NCBI GenBank assembly: GCA_026168455.1
Contig: CM047428.1
Span: 15,905,313 to 15,969,312, forward strand
Source: Theocolax elegans
Taxonomy: Eukaryota; Arthropoda; Insecta; Hymenoptera; Cerocephalidae
Length of the DNA stretch: 64,000 nucleotides
Reading direction: 5' to 3'
Shown one piece after another: positions 49,727-61,742 of this stretch. A model generated the notes under the pieces. The model was given only the letters and a program-made list of their open reading frames with translations. It did not search any database and had not been told where the DNA came from. Numbering within the stretch: position 1 is the stretch's first letter; every line of letters starts with the position of its first letter. Position numbers and translations under genes: made by a program.

Positions 49727-50300
49727 ACAAGGAAAATCGAGAAGCGACGACGATTTGTCATGACGACTCTTGAATATTCCTTCAGCAGTGGATTCTGCTA
49801 CTAGACGACGAATTTTTGTCTACTTTGCAGTCCGCGATGAATAGTCGACAAGGGACGGAAAAGGCTCGAAATATATAGCGAAGACTGATATACCGAAGTA
49901 ACGACGTTCCTTTTTATTCATCGAGAAAAAAGATTACACGATTCACGAAATCCTATTTTTTTCGGCATCTTTTTATTGCATTGAAGATATTAATTTTTTT
50001 CTTTATGAACTTATAAATAACGTCAACTACGTATATTTACAACTGATCTTAACAGTATACAACAATATCAATGTCAATATTTACTTACTGTTGTTTTTGT
50101 TCATTACAATTGAAAATTTAATATTTTTTTTTTATAAGAATATATACAATTTTTATATTATTGTAATTATTGATTGATTTTAAACAAGATATTTACGGTA
50201 TATTTACAAAGATAAATTTATTCTTCACTCATTTATTAAAATTTAAATATTTTATTAAGTCTTTGTGCAATAAAAAGAATCGAATTCAAAATCTTGTACT
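49727..50300 (+). other. babo: Probable babo 3' UTR
   Basis: Downstream of the stop, non-coding sequence leads to an AATAAA hexamer at 50269-50274, a plausible poly(A) signal about 540 nt after the stop. The exact transcript end cannot be read from sequence alone. Confidence 0.5.
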
Positions 50301-52351
50301 GGTACCGAATAAGTACGACTACACACGTTGTAACAAATCGAATATCAGTCGACAACAATATCACTTTTAATATAGTGTGATAAAAAAAAGATATCTATAC
50401 GATTTGAATATAGGAACGACGACATTGATTACGTACTTTTTAAATAAGGTTTATTAACAAAAAATTTACTTTTTAATTTTTTATACGAACATTTACGATA
50501 TTGATGTAACAAGAAATTCAAAGTCTGATAAATCAATGATACGTTATTATATATTCCTAATTTGATTCGTACTTGATATTCTTAATGACGACGCGATTTT
50601 GAATCATGTTAAAGAATGAAGGCCTCTATGAACATGTTACTGTTACTTCACGTACCACATTTTGAACCTTTTTAAAGGTAGGCTTCGCTATGTAGTTTTA
50701 TTGTAAACGTAGAGACTGGAATCCGTTTTCCGAGTTTGTTAAACCCGTTTCTTTATTATTTTATCTTAGACAGTAATTCCGTAGATCCATTTCCTCCGAT
50801 ACAAACGTTATTGTTTCATCCTTTGTATCTAATACATCTATACTCGCAGAACTTATTTTCCTTTCTAAGGCACGGAAAGGCTGAAATTGACAGGTGCTAG
50901 GAGAATAATGTTGTTTTACTGTCAACGTATATAAGGCTGCGGAGTTGTAGTATTTAACGGAATAATTTAATGATAATGATAATTAAGAGATGGAAGAAAG
51001 AATCAATTTAAATTATAATAATAACGCAGTCTGCGTATAGGATTTTCCCGAATGTATTTTTGTATCCTTCTTTTTCAATCGATTCTTCCGTTTTTAAATG
51101 GTGTAGCGCTCGAGATAAAAATAATGAAAAAAAACAAACTTTAATCACGTAGGGCCCAGCTGAATTTTCTTTATTATCCACGAACGACATATTTTCGCGG
51201 ATTGCAATTCAACTCAAAGACTGATCAGTATAATATTACGTATATTTAAATACGTAAACATTGTAAAGTGTAATTTTACGAACAAACGTTGAGGAAATTG
51301 TTTAATTTTAGGATGAAAATATCCTAATTATGAGTTAAATAAATTTTTGTACGCCAGGGTATCAGGGAATTGAAATCTTGAAGATTATTGATGATGTAGA
51401 AATTTATAAGAAACCGAGTCCAGCAATTATTAATTGTCGGAAACCACGACTTATGTAACTATTGTATTTGACTTTTTTTTAAACAGGTGTTGATTAAGTT
51501 TCGGTCAACTCAAGTTAAAAAATGCTAACTACTTTGATGTAGTTGATTTTATACATAGTCGTCTTTTGGTGATAGACTTGGCTGGCATGATCTCGATGAT
51601 TTGAAGTGGTATAATTATTCTTAATAACTATGGAATCCGAATGCTTGAAAGTGTCGTAATCACGATCAATATGATAAGTTCAAGAGACGAACATTTTGAT
51701 CGCGAAGTTTATGTACGTATTACATTCAAATTTACTTCCACCTTCTCATTCACGGCTTAATGGCCATGTTTTCATGAGAGTATCTCCATTGTATTATATA
51801 CATACATATACCATATATGTTTTCTATTATATCATATTCAATATAATAGCAATGTTCTAAAAAGATCCGCAAATAATGAAAAATTGTTTATTATAAATTT
51901 CTATATTTTATAATAATGTGAAAATTTACTTCGATTCGATTCATAATTTGTACTATATTTTGTAGCAAATATTAATATCTTTATAGTAATTTTTTCGATT
52001 CCATTTCCATGTTTTTCCGGTGGAACATAGTCAGGTCACTATTTTCTGGAGAGAGCTGCCAAAAAATCCGTTTTTTCCATACAAATACTTGTTTACAATT
52101 TTTGACGTATTTATTCAAACTATATATTTCTACTAGTAGGACTTAAACTGACACCTAACGATAACAAGGAGTAACAAGCGCGCTGATCGAACCATACGAT
52201 CCAATTCAGCTTGCGTTTAATAATATCGGTTGTCACTCCGCGGCCTAGAATAATGGCCATCGAGATCTAGCCAACCAAATCGATCTCTAAAATCATCTAC
52301 ATGGATTGACCAGAGATCAATCCCCGTTTTAAATAACTAAAAAAATTTACG
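50301..52351. other. Intergenic region between convergent genes
   Basis: AT-rich with no gene recognised. The segment at about 52130-52320 has more mixed composition and may be an old repeat, including a weak tRNA-promoter-like motif on the minus strand. Confidence 0.5.
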
Positions 52352-52572
52352 CCTATGATGGCTTGTTCTGGTAGAGTGGTGGATTCGTACCCGGATGTGT
52401 CCCGGGTTCGATTCCCGGTCTCTGCCGATTGCTATAAGCACTGCTGGGGAATGTATTTTCAGAATGTGCTTTCTTTACAAAGACATCGCATGACCTCCGG
52501 CGCTGATTAGTACCAAGTTGGGAGCATAAAAAGAGTAACGTTAAAATAATAATAAAAACAAATTCAAAAATA
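52352..52572 (+). mobile_element. tRNA-derived SINE
   Basis: A pol III-type A box, TGGTAGAGTGG (52369-52379), is followed by a B box, GGTTCGATTCC (52405-52415), inside a perfect T-arm-like stem (CCGGG/CCCGG around TTCGATT). The expected acceptor-stem halves do not pair, so it is not a functional tRNA. A unique body of about 110 bp follows and ends in AATAATAATAAAAACAA, an A-rich tail. This layout is that of a tRNA-derived SINE. Exact ends and target duplication are not clear. Confidence 0.68.
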
Positions 52573-55500
52573 ATTGTTACATGAATCTGGTTACTAATTG
52601 ACAATTAATGATTGTTGGACTCGATTTCTTATAAACCTCTTATAACCTCTTATAAAGAGATAGTTAGGAGGGTTAGTTCTGTCATCTTGCGGACTACGCA
52701 GAAGTCTCGAGAAATTCTAACCGATACTCTGCACAACGCAAAAAAATATTTGATTTCTTTTTTTTTATTTTATACTATTTCTATAATAAGTATAATATTT
52801 TTTAGAGATGATTTAAGGAGTAGATTTTTTGAGGCTACTAATTTTTTGTTAATAATATTAGAATACGTTTTCTTTATGTACCTAATTAATTGTTATTTAA
52901 TCATGAGATTTTCAAAATAAAAAAAAAGAAATCGTTTCAGAAAATAAAGTAATTTGTGAAATCGAGACGTTTGTTCGTCAGATATAATACATTCCTATTA
53001 AATACGTAGGTTAATTTAAATACGTAATGATTAACGAGTAAATAATTTATTGCGTCGCAGTCAGCTTCTAGTAAAATTAAGAATTATATAGTTAATTATG
53101 TAGAATTAATCCGCGATATTCCCTTTTCATGATCAAGGAAATTTTATACATATTATAGTTTCAGCATATTTAGATTTTTTACAACATACGTGATTTTTTT
53201 GTTAACTTCCACAAGACTTTTTGAAAATCCACACCGACTCGCGTGGATTTCGCAACATACTTCTAGTACAATTTTGTGCCAATACCTGACCGAAAGTTAA
53301 CTAAAGCAGGAGACCAGATATACAATGAAAAAAATTACATATCCCCTGCAATGGACATATTTTTTTTTAATTGTGCGAAAAATAACCAAACCTATTTTTT
53401 ACCGATGAAAAAATCCAGCTGGGTCCGTGACATTGCGTAGAATGACATGTAAGAGAGTCAGACTCGAAAGAAAATAAAATATGTTATTCGACGATGCCGA
53501 ACTGCCAAGCGAATTTCGAAATCATGAAAATATCTTGTCTCTCCCGTACTGCCTTTTTTGTTTTGCTACGCCGTTTTGAAGCCCGAGTTGTACAAAGTAT
53601 CATTAGAACGTTGCGTAATTTTAAGAGCTCGAAAAAGATCACATCGCTCAAAATTTGTATTTCAATTATTAAGAAAATCGTTTGTTTATAATATTGTAAT
53701 ACTTCGAATATTAAAGAAACAAATTCCTTAATTATTTGCCCACAAAATATATAATATTGTTAAAATCTAATTTTTACGACATTCGCTGCATATATTAAAA
53801 TTTATTTAAAGATTTGATTTAAAAAGAACATATATAATAAAATATTTGTGCAATGAAATTTAAAGATAATTCTAACATTAGTTACAAAAATAGATAAGAT
53901 TAGATGTACTAAAAAAATTAAAAAATGAAATATTTTTATACATAAACACATTATCACATAAAACTGCAATTAAATAACTGATAATTCAATATTAAAGCAA
54001 TGATTTTCTTTATTTTTTTATTTTTATGGATGATTAAATTTACTTGCGATGATCTTGAGAGCATAATGTACATAGTATATACATAAAAAATATACATACT
54101 ATAAATACAGAAAATATAGATTATAATTGCGTTAAGGGTTTAAATTTAAGAATTTCTTGTATACCAGTGATAACCAAGTTATTTGTTTTCATTTTTTACA
54201 ATGTTGTTACAGTGAGGAATATTGATCCAACATCAATTTTCTTCTTATATAAGTTTTGTTTATGATCGGAGGTATATTTGAGGAAACATATATGAAAGCT
54301 AGTAATTCTCTCTGTTCGATACTCTCGAAAGATGAACATTTTATCAATTTGCTTTCCGATCATCGTTTTCTTTTCCTCCTTTGTGCTCCTCCTTTGTACT
54401 CTGACACCGAATCAACGCGATAATGTATAAAAATGACTAATCGGTCTTATCTTTTCACACGATGCTCATAAAAACCGTATGTAAAATGTATTAACATAAA
54501 AACTAATGTTATACAAATACAATATTATTATTAAATATCGGCATAATTTTCATTATAATTGCTAGTGATTTTTATAAGACGAAAAAAATGTAATATTGAT
54601 GAATATTAGCTTCCGTTTAATTGGCCGTCATATGTAAATAATGATGTATATGTCCAATCAACGATGGCTGAAACTGAAAAAATGCGTGTACTTGTAAACA
54701 TGTCCCTTTTTAACAAAAAAAATTCTAGGTGAATGGGTGACGTCTTTTTTATATTTACTTTTATGTAAAGTACGTTATGTAACGACTATTGTTACCTTTT
54801 TTGAAAGTGACGAAAGATAAAAAATGAAAATATTTTTTTTTATTTTACGTTCTATTATAATAATCACGAGTCTTCAAAAAATAACTTTTTTTGTCGTAAC
54901 ACGAAGAAACATCGTACAAAACATATGTTGCAAATAAGCCTTGAATAATGTTAATATATACATAAATAAGTGACGTTATTATAATCATTTATTTATAAAT
55001 TGCAAAAATTTAATATACCAGCGGGATTTGAAAGTTTTTATAGCATCTTATAATCGTTAAAAATTTATGATATTCTAATTTTTTTTATACAAACACAAAT
55101 TTTAATTTAAGTTACTGTATTATTTGTAAACTAAATTAATGTAATATTTATTATTTTCTTTTTTTACTAAAAACAAAAGAAAATTTTCAAATCTCTCGAG
55201 AGATTCTACTGAACCCCACTAATAATTGCCATAGTGGTTTGCGAATAAACAAATTTACCAGTGAAGAGAAATATTGTTGTTCTTTTCAACACACCTTCAT
55301 TTTTATTATCCTTCAAAACAATATTCCTACTGCAAACATTAAATAATTATTTTTTGTTTTATTAGTACGTAAGTACCTTATCCAATTTTTGTGCTCGTTC
55401 AAAATACAAACATTAAATAATCGTTCATAAGATTATAATTGTAAAGAATAGGTATTACAAAAAAACATAATTACGAGAAATAATATTATTTTTTTTATCG

Positions 55501-56525
55501 ATCTATCACAATAATAAAATTATTTTTAAATTAACTTAATCAACTAGTTAGTAGTTTTGTAAAATATTTATTAAAAAATTGTAGATATACTATTTTTATC
55601 AAATACTAATGATTTTCTTTGCGCGAACTAAAAATTTAGTTTATTTTAATCAACGTCAAAGTCAATGGAACATGATTTTAGAAACAAATTTAAGATTTTT
55701 AATGCAAATTTTTTAATAAAATGTATCTCATATCTTCCTAAATTTTTAAGTTAATCCAATGAGAATTTTATTAAGCAAAACCTACCATCACAAAACTTTC
55801 ATACTTTTACACTGAAATAAAAATGTGAAAATAATAAAGTGACATGTCTCCATTAAAACTTTCACACCTTTATCAACCAATAAAAATGTCAAAGCTAATT
55901 TGTGATAACGTAATTTAAAAAAAAAAAACATTTTTTCATACAGTAAAACAAAACGTAGTGTGTCGTTTAAACTTTTGCTCAAATTTTAAAATATCCCAAA
56001 GGTCTTGTTTACATTTCACTATCAGCTGTGAGTTGTACAATTTTTTAAAAATGTTTTACAAAAACAATCGGAGAAATATTACACGCATCGCGCAAAAACA
56101 TCGTATACTAATTAACAAAGAGAAAGGAAACGATATTGCAACGTGCACACAGCAAGAAAATAACGAGTGCGATAATATATGTGAATAAATTTAAAGGATT
56201 AAATACGAGGCAGTCATGGGTTCGTACGTACGCGTTTCAGTTTATTTATTAAATTAATCGTCTGTACACAGGTTATTATTGTTGTAGATCTCGTACAGCG
56301 AGTTATCTGCGTGTAATTGGGTGAAGTAATTATTACCTATCTATAGATAATAGTCTGAACTTTTTATTCATTTGTTTATTATTTTTTTTTCTTTGTAATC
56401 ATCATCAGGTTCGTTATTTTTTTTTTTTAAATACAAGTTCTTCGGTTTTTGTGTTTTACCATCCTCAACTTTTGTTCCTGCTCTTAACTTTAAAAATTAT
56501 AATAATTAAATCGTGAACAATATAA

Positions 56526-56610
56526 TTAATAATAATAATAATAATAATAGTCGTAATAATAATAATAGTAATAATAATAATATTAATAATAATAATAATA
56601 ATAATAATAA
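56526..56610. repeat. (AAT)n microsatellite
   Basis: An AAT trinucleotide array with a few interruptions (TAGTCG, TAGT). Confidence 0.95.
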
Positions 56611-57210
56611 TCTGAATGATAATGGTTGATTTAATGCAGACTGCACGACGTTCCGTAAGCCGTGTGTATTGTGTTTAACTATATACTGGATTTCCTTTTT
56701 TTCTTATTTCATTCGACCATTTGTTTTTTTTTGTTCACTCGTGTATATATTAATACAATGTCTTCGCTCTCTTCTTTCTCCTTTATAGCGTCATACTCGT
56801 AAAATATTATTTTTATTTGTACGCGCAGAAGAAATCGTTCGTATCTTTTCTTTTTTATATTTTTTTTTTATTCTTTTCTTTTCTTTTTTTTTTCATCGAC
56901 GACACGATCAGAGTAATGAGTAAAAATGTATAACATGTATATAACCGCGATAAGGGAAAGAACAAAGTGAGAACACGCTTTTTGTTTATTCACGGAAATG
57001 GTATTGGGGGGGGGAGGGGCGCGAAACGTGCGTGAGATTTACATACATATATAAACTATATGTGTGGGTGGGTGTGTTGGTGTCTGTGCGTGTGTGTAGG
57101 TGTTGGTGTGTTTAGTGTGCACGAGCGAGAGAGAGAAGAAAGCTCGAGAGAAACTCGATGTGTAGACAGAAAGAAAGAGAGGAGAGTGAGAGAGAAAGAA
57201 AGAAGGATAG

Positions 57211-57236
57211 TGAGAGAGAGAGAGAGAGAGAGAGAT
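57211..57236. repeat. (GA)n microsatellite
   Basis: A pure GA array within a wider purine-rich tract starting about 57120. Confidence 0.95.
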
Positions 57237-58162
57237 AATTTATGTTTGTGTTTGTATGTGTATTTTGTTCGAAAGCCTCGACGCTTTATGGTTTTTATGA
57301 CACATAGCCATTATGATACGTTTTATTCTTTCCATTGATTTTTATTAATAAAACGTCCATTTTTCTTTTTTTTTTAATCATTAAAATTGAAATACAGATA
57401 TTGCTGCGCTTGGTATAACAACGTCGTCACCACTGTGATGTTGCGTTCGAGGCCTTGAATTTGACATTTATTTGTTCGACGTTTCTGCTCACTCTTCCTC
57501 GCTCGAATAGATTTTTGTCTGTAATTAACGAAATAGTTTTATTGTTGTGGTTTCATTGATTTACCTGATTGTTTTGTGTGTTCCGCGAAGTCAGTGTGTA
57601 ACGGTGTGATGTTTAAACAATATAGTGGGTTTTCAATGTATTGAAACTCGTCTAAATTGACAACCCCGTTTTAAAACTTTTAGTGGAACGATTGCACGGT
57701 ATAAAAATCAAAATTGAACCCAGATTAAAAAAGGTTTTAAAAGGATGATAATACAGAAATAAATAATTTTTAATTTAAAAGAAAAGGTGGTAAACTTCAC
57801 GTCTACTTGTTTAACAGAAATACTTCTCGTAATCTTAAACAATCGTCGAAATACACGAGAAATTACATTTTACAATATTTTATTCCTTACAGTTCTGGAA
57901 AACATTAAGTTATTGAACAATACAGTTTAAATGTAAAATATTCTTAATAAAATATAATATACAATCTGGAGTAGATTTACACATTAATCTTAGTAAATAT
58001 CAACAATTTAAATGATGTATAATACGTTCGCAATTACCAATATTGCATAAATGAACAAATGACCAAGTAATATTTCTTCTACATTAGTGGAATTTGAATA
58101 ATTGTTAGATTAGATATAGAAAGAAATGTGTTTACACAAGTTAAAATGAATTTGCATGTAAT

Positions 58163-58168
58163 TTTATT
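58163..58168 (-). promoter_or_regulatory. Prm: Candidate paramyosin poly(A) signal
   Basis: On the minus strand this reads AATAAA about 205 nt past the paramyosin stop. Between stop and signal lies a TTC array (58240-58265) in the putative 3' UTR. Confidence 0.4.
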
Positions 58169-58371
58169 ACGGACCGATGCGTAAATCACATATTCCCTCA
58201 TTTTTCCCTGTGATATATATAACAATTGCAAGAGAAAAGATGAAGAAGAAGAAGAAGAAGAAGAACGAATAAAAGTGATAAGGAAAAAATAAATGAATCC
58301 AAGTGTTAATATATATTGTCGAGGAGATTAGAATACTGACGCTTGATGAGGATCGAGATTGGACGATCATC

Positions 58372-58764
58372 TTATAGCTCCTGCCTCGATTCCTGAACGA
58401 GGTAAACCTGGGATCCTGGTACCGTGGACGTAGTGACGAAGCTACGATGCTTGGCGCGTATGAGGGTGAGGTTGGACTCTGCGGTATCCGCACGATCCTC
58501 GGCTGCTTCGAGTTCACGTTGGAAACGGCGCACCCTCGTTACGCTCTGTTGCGACATACCCTCTTGTTCTTGAAGTTGACGCTTGTAGATGTTCACTTTT
58601 TGGGAAGCCTTGTCCAATGATTCTTGGAGCAAAGCGATGTTCTTCGAATCTTCCTCAACCTGGATCATCACTTCCTTGATGTTACGTTCCTTCTTGCGTA
58701 GAATCTTTACCGTCTCCGCGTGTCTACGTTTCTCCTCGTCGAGTTCCAGTTCCAGATCGCGGAT
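58372..58764 (-). CDS. Prm: Paramyosin C-terminal exon
   Basis: After the acceptor CGACAG this exon encodes [20 protein letters not shown], then [50 protein letters not shown] and [20 protein letters not shown]. It closes with a non-helical tail [19 protein letters not shown] and TAA at 58372-58374. The heptad pattern and the [12 protein letters not shown] box are shared with myosin rods, but the tail after AKHRS is characteristic of insect paramyosin and rules out muscle myosin heavy chain. It contributes 130 residues. Paramyosin packs into the core of invertebrate thick filaments. The exon is shared by long and short isoforms. Confidence 0.93.
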   Translation of the reverse strand: MRDLELELDEEKRRHAETVKILRKKERNIKEVMIQVEEDSKNIALLQESLDKASQKVNIYKRQLQEQEGMSQQSVTRVRRFQRELEAAEDRADTAESNLTLIRAKHRSFVTTSTVPGSQVYLVQESRQEL

Positions 58765-58858
58765 CTGTCGATTATATTACAGCGAGTTGAGCATCAAAAT
58801 CGTTACATATATCCTTACCATTCTCATATTTTAGTTTATCGATCGTTTGGTTTCTTAC

Positions 58859-59230
58859 CCTGGCCTCGAGTTTGCTGATGATGCGCTTTCCACCTACGAT
58901 GGCGTTCGCTTCGACCTCCTCGAGACGGACCGAGAGATTCTTAACTTCGATCTCCAAGCTCTTCTTGATCGCCTCGATCTTGACGATGCGTTCCTGCTCC
59001 TCGTGCAGGATCTCGACGGTGTGTTTCAGCTCGTTCTGGACGCGTTGGTAACGCTCGTCGCTGACGCGCAGCTCCTTTGTCACTTCCTCGTAGTCGCCCG
59101 CAAGGGTTGACAATTCTTGCTCGAGCTTCGCCTTTGAGGACGCAATGTTTACGTTGATGGTCGTCAGCTCGTTGATGCGGCTGTGGGCCTCCTCGTATTG
59201 CTGTTCCACTGTCCTCTTGGCGCGAAGAGC
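58859..59230 (-). CDS. Prm: Paramyosin shared rod exon
   Basis: After GCACTAG the exon encodes [40 protein letters not shown], ..[20 protein letters not shown] and ..[20 protein letters not shown], then IISKLEAR before the donor AGG|GTAAGA. It is a continuous coiled coil of 124 codons, phase 0 at both ends. The [15 protein letters not shown] block is a paramyosin/myosin-rod hallmark. It joins IRDLE in the next exon. Confidence 0.93.
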
Positions 59231-59369
59231 CTAGTGCAGTCGCGTTATATATATATATATACATTATTCTTTTGTGCTTTTGTTTACTTTCAAAGTTTTA
59301 ATAAAGCGTTTCGCAACTAGTTTTCGATTCTTTTTGTGACGTAGGATCATCTTAAGGGGATAAACCGTA

Positions 59370-59481
59370 CTAACGACATTACGATTTTTCGATTTACTCA
59401 AATTTACTCAAATTTACTTTAATCACTAACGACATTACGATTTTTCGATTTACTCAAATTTACTCAAATTTACTTTAATCA
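59370..59481. repeat. 56-bp perfect tandem duplication in Prm intron
   Basis: Two head-to-tail copies of a 56-base unit (59370-59425 and 59426-59481) are apparently identical, starting CTAACGACATTACG. The unit itself contains TTTACTCAAA repeated. Perfect identity suggests a recent duplication or possibly an assembly duplication. Confidence 0.9.
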
Positions 59482-60069
59482 TGGTATACATTATTAAAAA
59501 AACCAAGACATCACATGATTCTTTTTGTCATTCACGCAGTATATTTATTTCAAGAGAATATTATTTGATCTTAGTGAATATAAACCACACTTTTAATTAA
59601 ATGGCGTTGTTTCACCGAATGTAATTAGTTTTAGTAATATATAATTAAATCTATTCTTTTTTTATTGATAAAGATATTGCCCGGAAAGAATGACGAAAAG
59701 TTTGCCCTTCGTACTTCAGTATTATCTACATCAATGTGCTAAATTTCATATGCACTCAAAAATGGTCGTAGAATAAAAATTGACTGTTAAATTAAAATCG
59801 AATTCCTATATCAATACCTTTTTCGAATGCATTAATATGTTCGTTTAAAGTTTTGCTTTGATGTTTGTAAAAATATAAATAAAAATGGTAAAATTTGACT
59901 GTGACACTCGTTTAAAATGGTTGTATAGTTATTGTGATTCACGAAATATTCGATAAGTGCACGTGTGGCTAAATAAAGAACCTTTTACGAAATAAATAAG
60001 AGAACGGGATCACGATTATTTTTAGATAGATTGTTCGTCAAACAGCAATGGTAAGTGATTAATACTCAC

Positions 60070-60198
60070 GGATTCGTAGTTACCGCGAACTTCTTCAAGC
60101 TCGGAAGTCAAGGATTGCAGGCGACGTTGGCTGATGCCCAATTGATCGAGCGTCACTTGCAGCTGGCGTTGAACCTCGTCGTAGTGAGCTTGCAATTC
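60070..60198 (-). CDS. Prm: Paramyosin shared rod exon (short)
   Basis: The exon encodes [39 protein letters not shown] and NYES before the donor TCC|GTGAGT; the acceptor is CGTACAG. It is 43 codons, phase 0 at both ends. The heptad pattern continues and the product joins ALRAKR of the next exon, a junction typical of the paramyosin/myosin rod. Confidence 0.92.
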
Positions 60199-60736
60199 CT
60201 GTACGCGTGTAATATTCATTTGTTATTCACCGGGTATCATTATACATTTTACTCTCGATATTATTCAAATACGATGACATTATCGTACACGTTTGTAATT
60301 CATAGTTTAATTGGCAATCACAATTTCTTCTACACATAAAAATTAAAGTGATGTTGCCGAAATTAAATTAATCGTTAAACTGATATACAATCGATACGCA
60401 TTTATAAATAATTATTGTTTCGAAAAAAAGTATATTGTTTAAAAGGATGTAGTAGGTAATTACAGATTTCTACAATGCATTTATCGTTACTTAAATTTGT
60501 TTTTGATTTTTAGATTTTATTGCTGTCATTGCACATTTGATATGTATTAAAAAATACGCGATGATAAAAATAATGTGTAAATATCAACAAATTGTAAGTA
60601 AATAACGAAAAGTATACAATAATATCGGTAAGCGTGTAGTTTCGTATAGACTACGACATCCTCTTAAATGTAAATTGTAAATTTTTAATGTAAGTGTAAA
60701 AAGCGATATATAAAATGGTATGGTATATGTACTTAC

Positions 60737-60932
60737 GGTCAAAGTTAGAGACTGCTTCTTGATGGTCTTCTGCAAGTCGATGTTGGTCTTGTTGGCTACA
60801 TCGAGAGACAATTCAAGTTCTGTAATCTGGAGCTGCAACTTCTTCTTGACGCGCTGTACTTCCGTCTTCAATTTGATCTCGGCTTCTGCTACGCGGGCGT
60901 GGAGTTGTTCGATTTCAATGCTGGTTTGTTTA
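60737..60932 (-). CDS. Prm: Paramyosin first shared exon (isoform switch point)
   Basis: The exon begins with a single base T that completes a codon from the upstream exon. It encodes [40 protein letters not shown] and [20 protein letters not shown], then SLTLT before the donor ACC|GTAAGT. The acceptor is TCGTACAG. The phase-2 entry accepts the exon at 61743-62242, which ends AG (AG+T = Ser). Full-length paramyosin must use another upstream exon in the same phase that is not visible here. From this exon to the stop there are 362 codons plus the split codon, 363 residues, which agrees with my recollection of the C-terminal length shared by Drosophila paramyosin and miniparamyosin. Confidence 0.92.
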
Positions 60933-61742
60933 CTGTACGAAAATTATTTCCAAAAATTAATGTAAAAAACTATCTGGGTTTTAATATGCGATATACCCGT
61001 ACGTTAGCATTTTTATATTATTAGATTTTTATGAAAGCTAAACGTTATCACAGTTACTCCTTTCAAAAAAGTTTAGGTGATCGAACAAAGATTTGGTATA
61101 TTTATGGTATAATTCAAATAGATCGTTGTACAGATATTGTAATGTATTTCAAAAGTAATATTTGTTCTTTGTAGAACTTAAATCAAATAAAGTATTATTA
61201 CATTTAAATATATGATACGATAATTGTATATTTGCGAAATAACCCACTGAGAGATATTTTTGTATCAAAAATTACAAAATCATTTATAAAAATGACAATA
61301 GTTTCTATTGAAAGAAATCGCAGGACTGACATATTGAGAAAAATGACTACAGTTTGTATTAAAATTTACGAAAGTTTTATAGTAAATATTACAATAATTA
61401 TACAGTAAATATTATTATAAACTATAGTCATATTTTTACTGAAAATGATGGCATTTCCACCAGTTATTATACTGTCAATCTGTGATTTATTTACTCCGCG
61501 CTACCGTCATGTACCTATTCTTGATCACTTAAGACCAAGTTCTGATTACTACTTTACGTTCAACATAGGATACGTTGATTATCTATTTCAAAGACTATAC
61601 ATTTACTTCCGACTTTCAATGTTATTATTATTCTGATTGGATTCTACATTGTTGATCTATTAATAAAATTGTGTCAGTTCGTTATAAATATAAAAATGAC
61701 GAATAGAATATGAATGACCGAGAGAGCGCACGCACTCCTGAC
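60933..61742 (-). other. Prm: Prm intron after the short-form exon
   Basis: AT-rich; loosely inverted ends around 61235 (CACTGAGAGATATTTTT) and 61440 (ATTTTTACTGAAAATG) hint at a decayed MITE. No coding sequence is recognised. Confidence 0.5.

Larger units (their letters stand above)
52573..58162. other. Intergenic region, AT-rich with microsatellites
   Basis: No gene can be supported. It contains an AAT array (56526-56610), a run of ten G (about 57005-57014) and a GA-rich tract (57120-57236). A diverged direct repeat of about 69 bp occurs near 55790-55910 (AAAACTTTCA...ATAAAAATGT). Open frames near 52612-52920 and 57060-57338 arise from biased sequence. Confidence 0.55.

Noticed and set aside
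52130..52320. A second, minus-strand SINE
   Set aside because: Only a weak B-box-like motif (AGTTTAAGTCC in reverse) is visible, with no convincing A box or tail.
52362..52430. A functional tRNA gene
   Set aside because: The boxes and T arm are good, but the acceptor stem halves do not pair and a SINE-like body and A-rich tail follow.
58847..59110. Leu/Asp-rich plus-strand frame of 87 codons
   Set aside because: It is the complement of the paramyosin coiled-coil exon at 58859-59230.
58372..60932. Muscle myosin heavy chain rod
   Set aside because: The rod motifs are similar, but the non-helical tail after AKHRS and the miniparamyosin-type upstream exon indicate paramyosin, and no motor domain is present.
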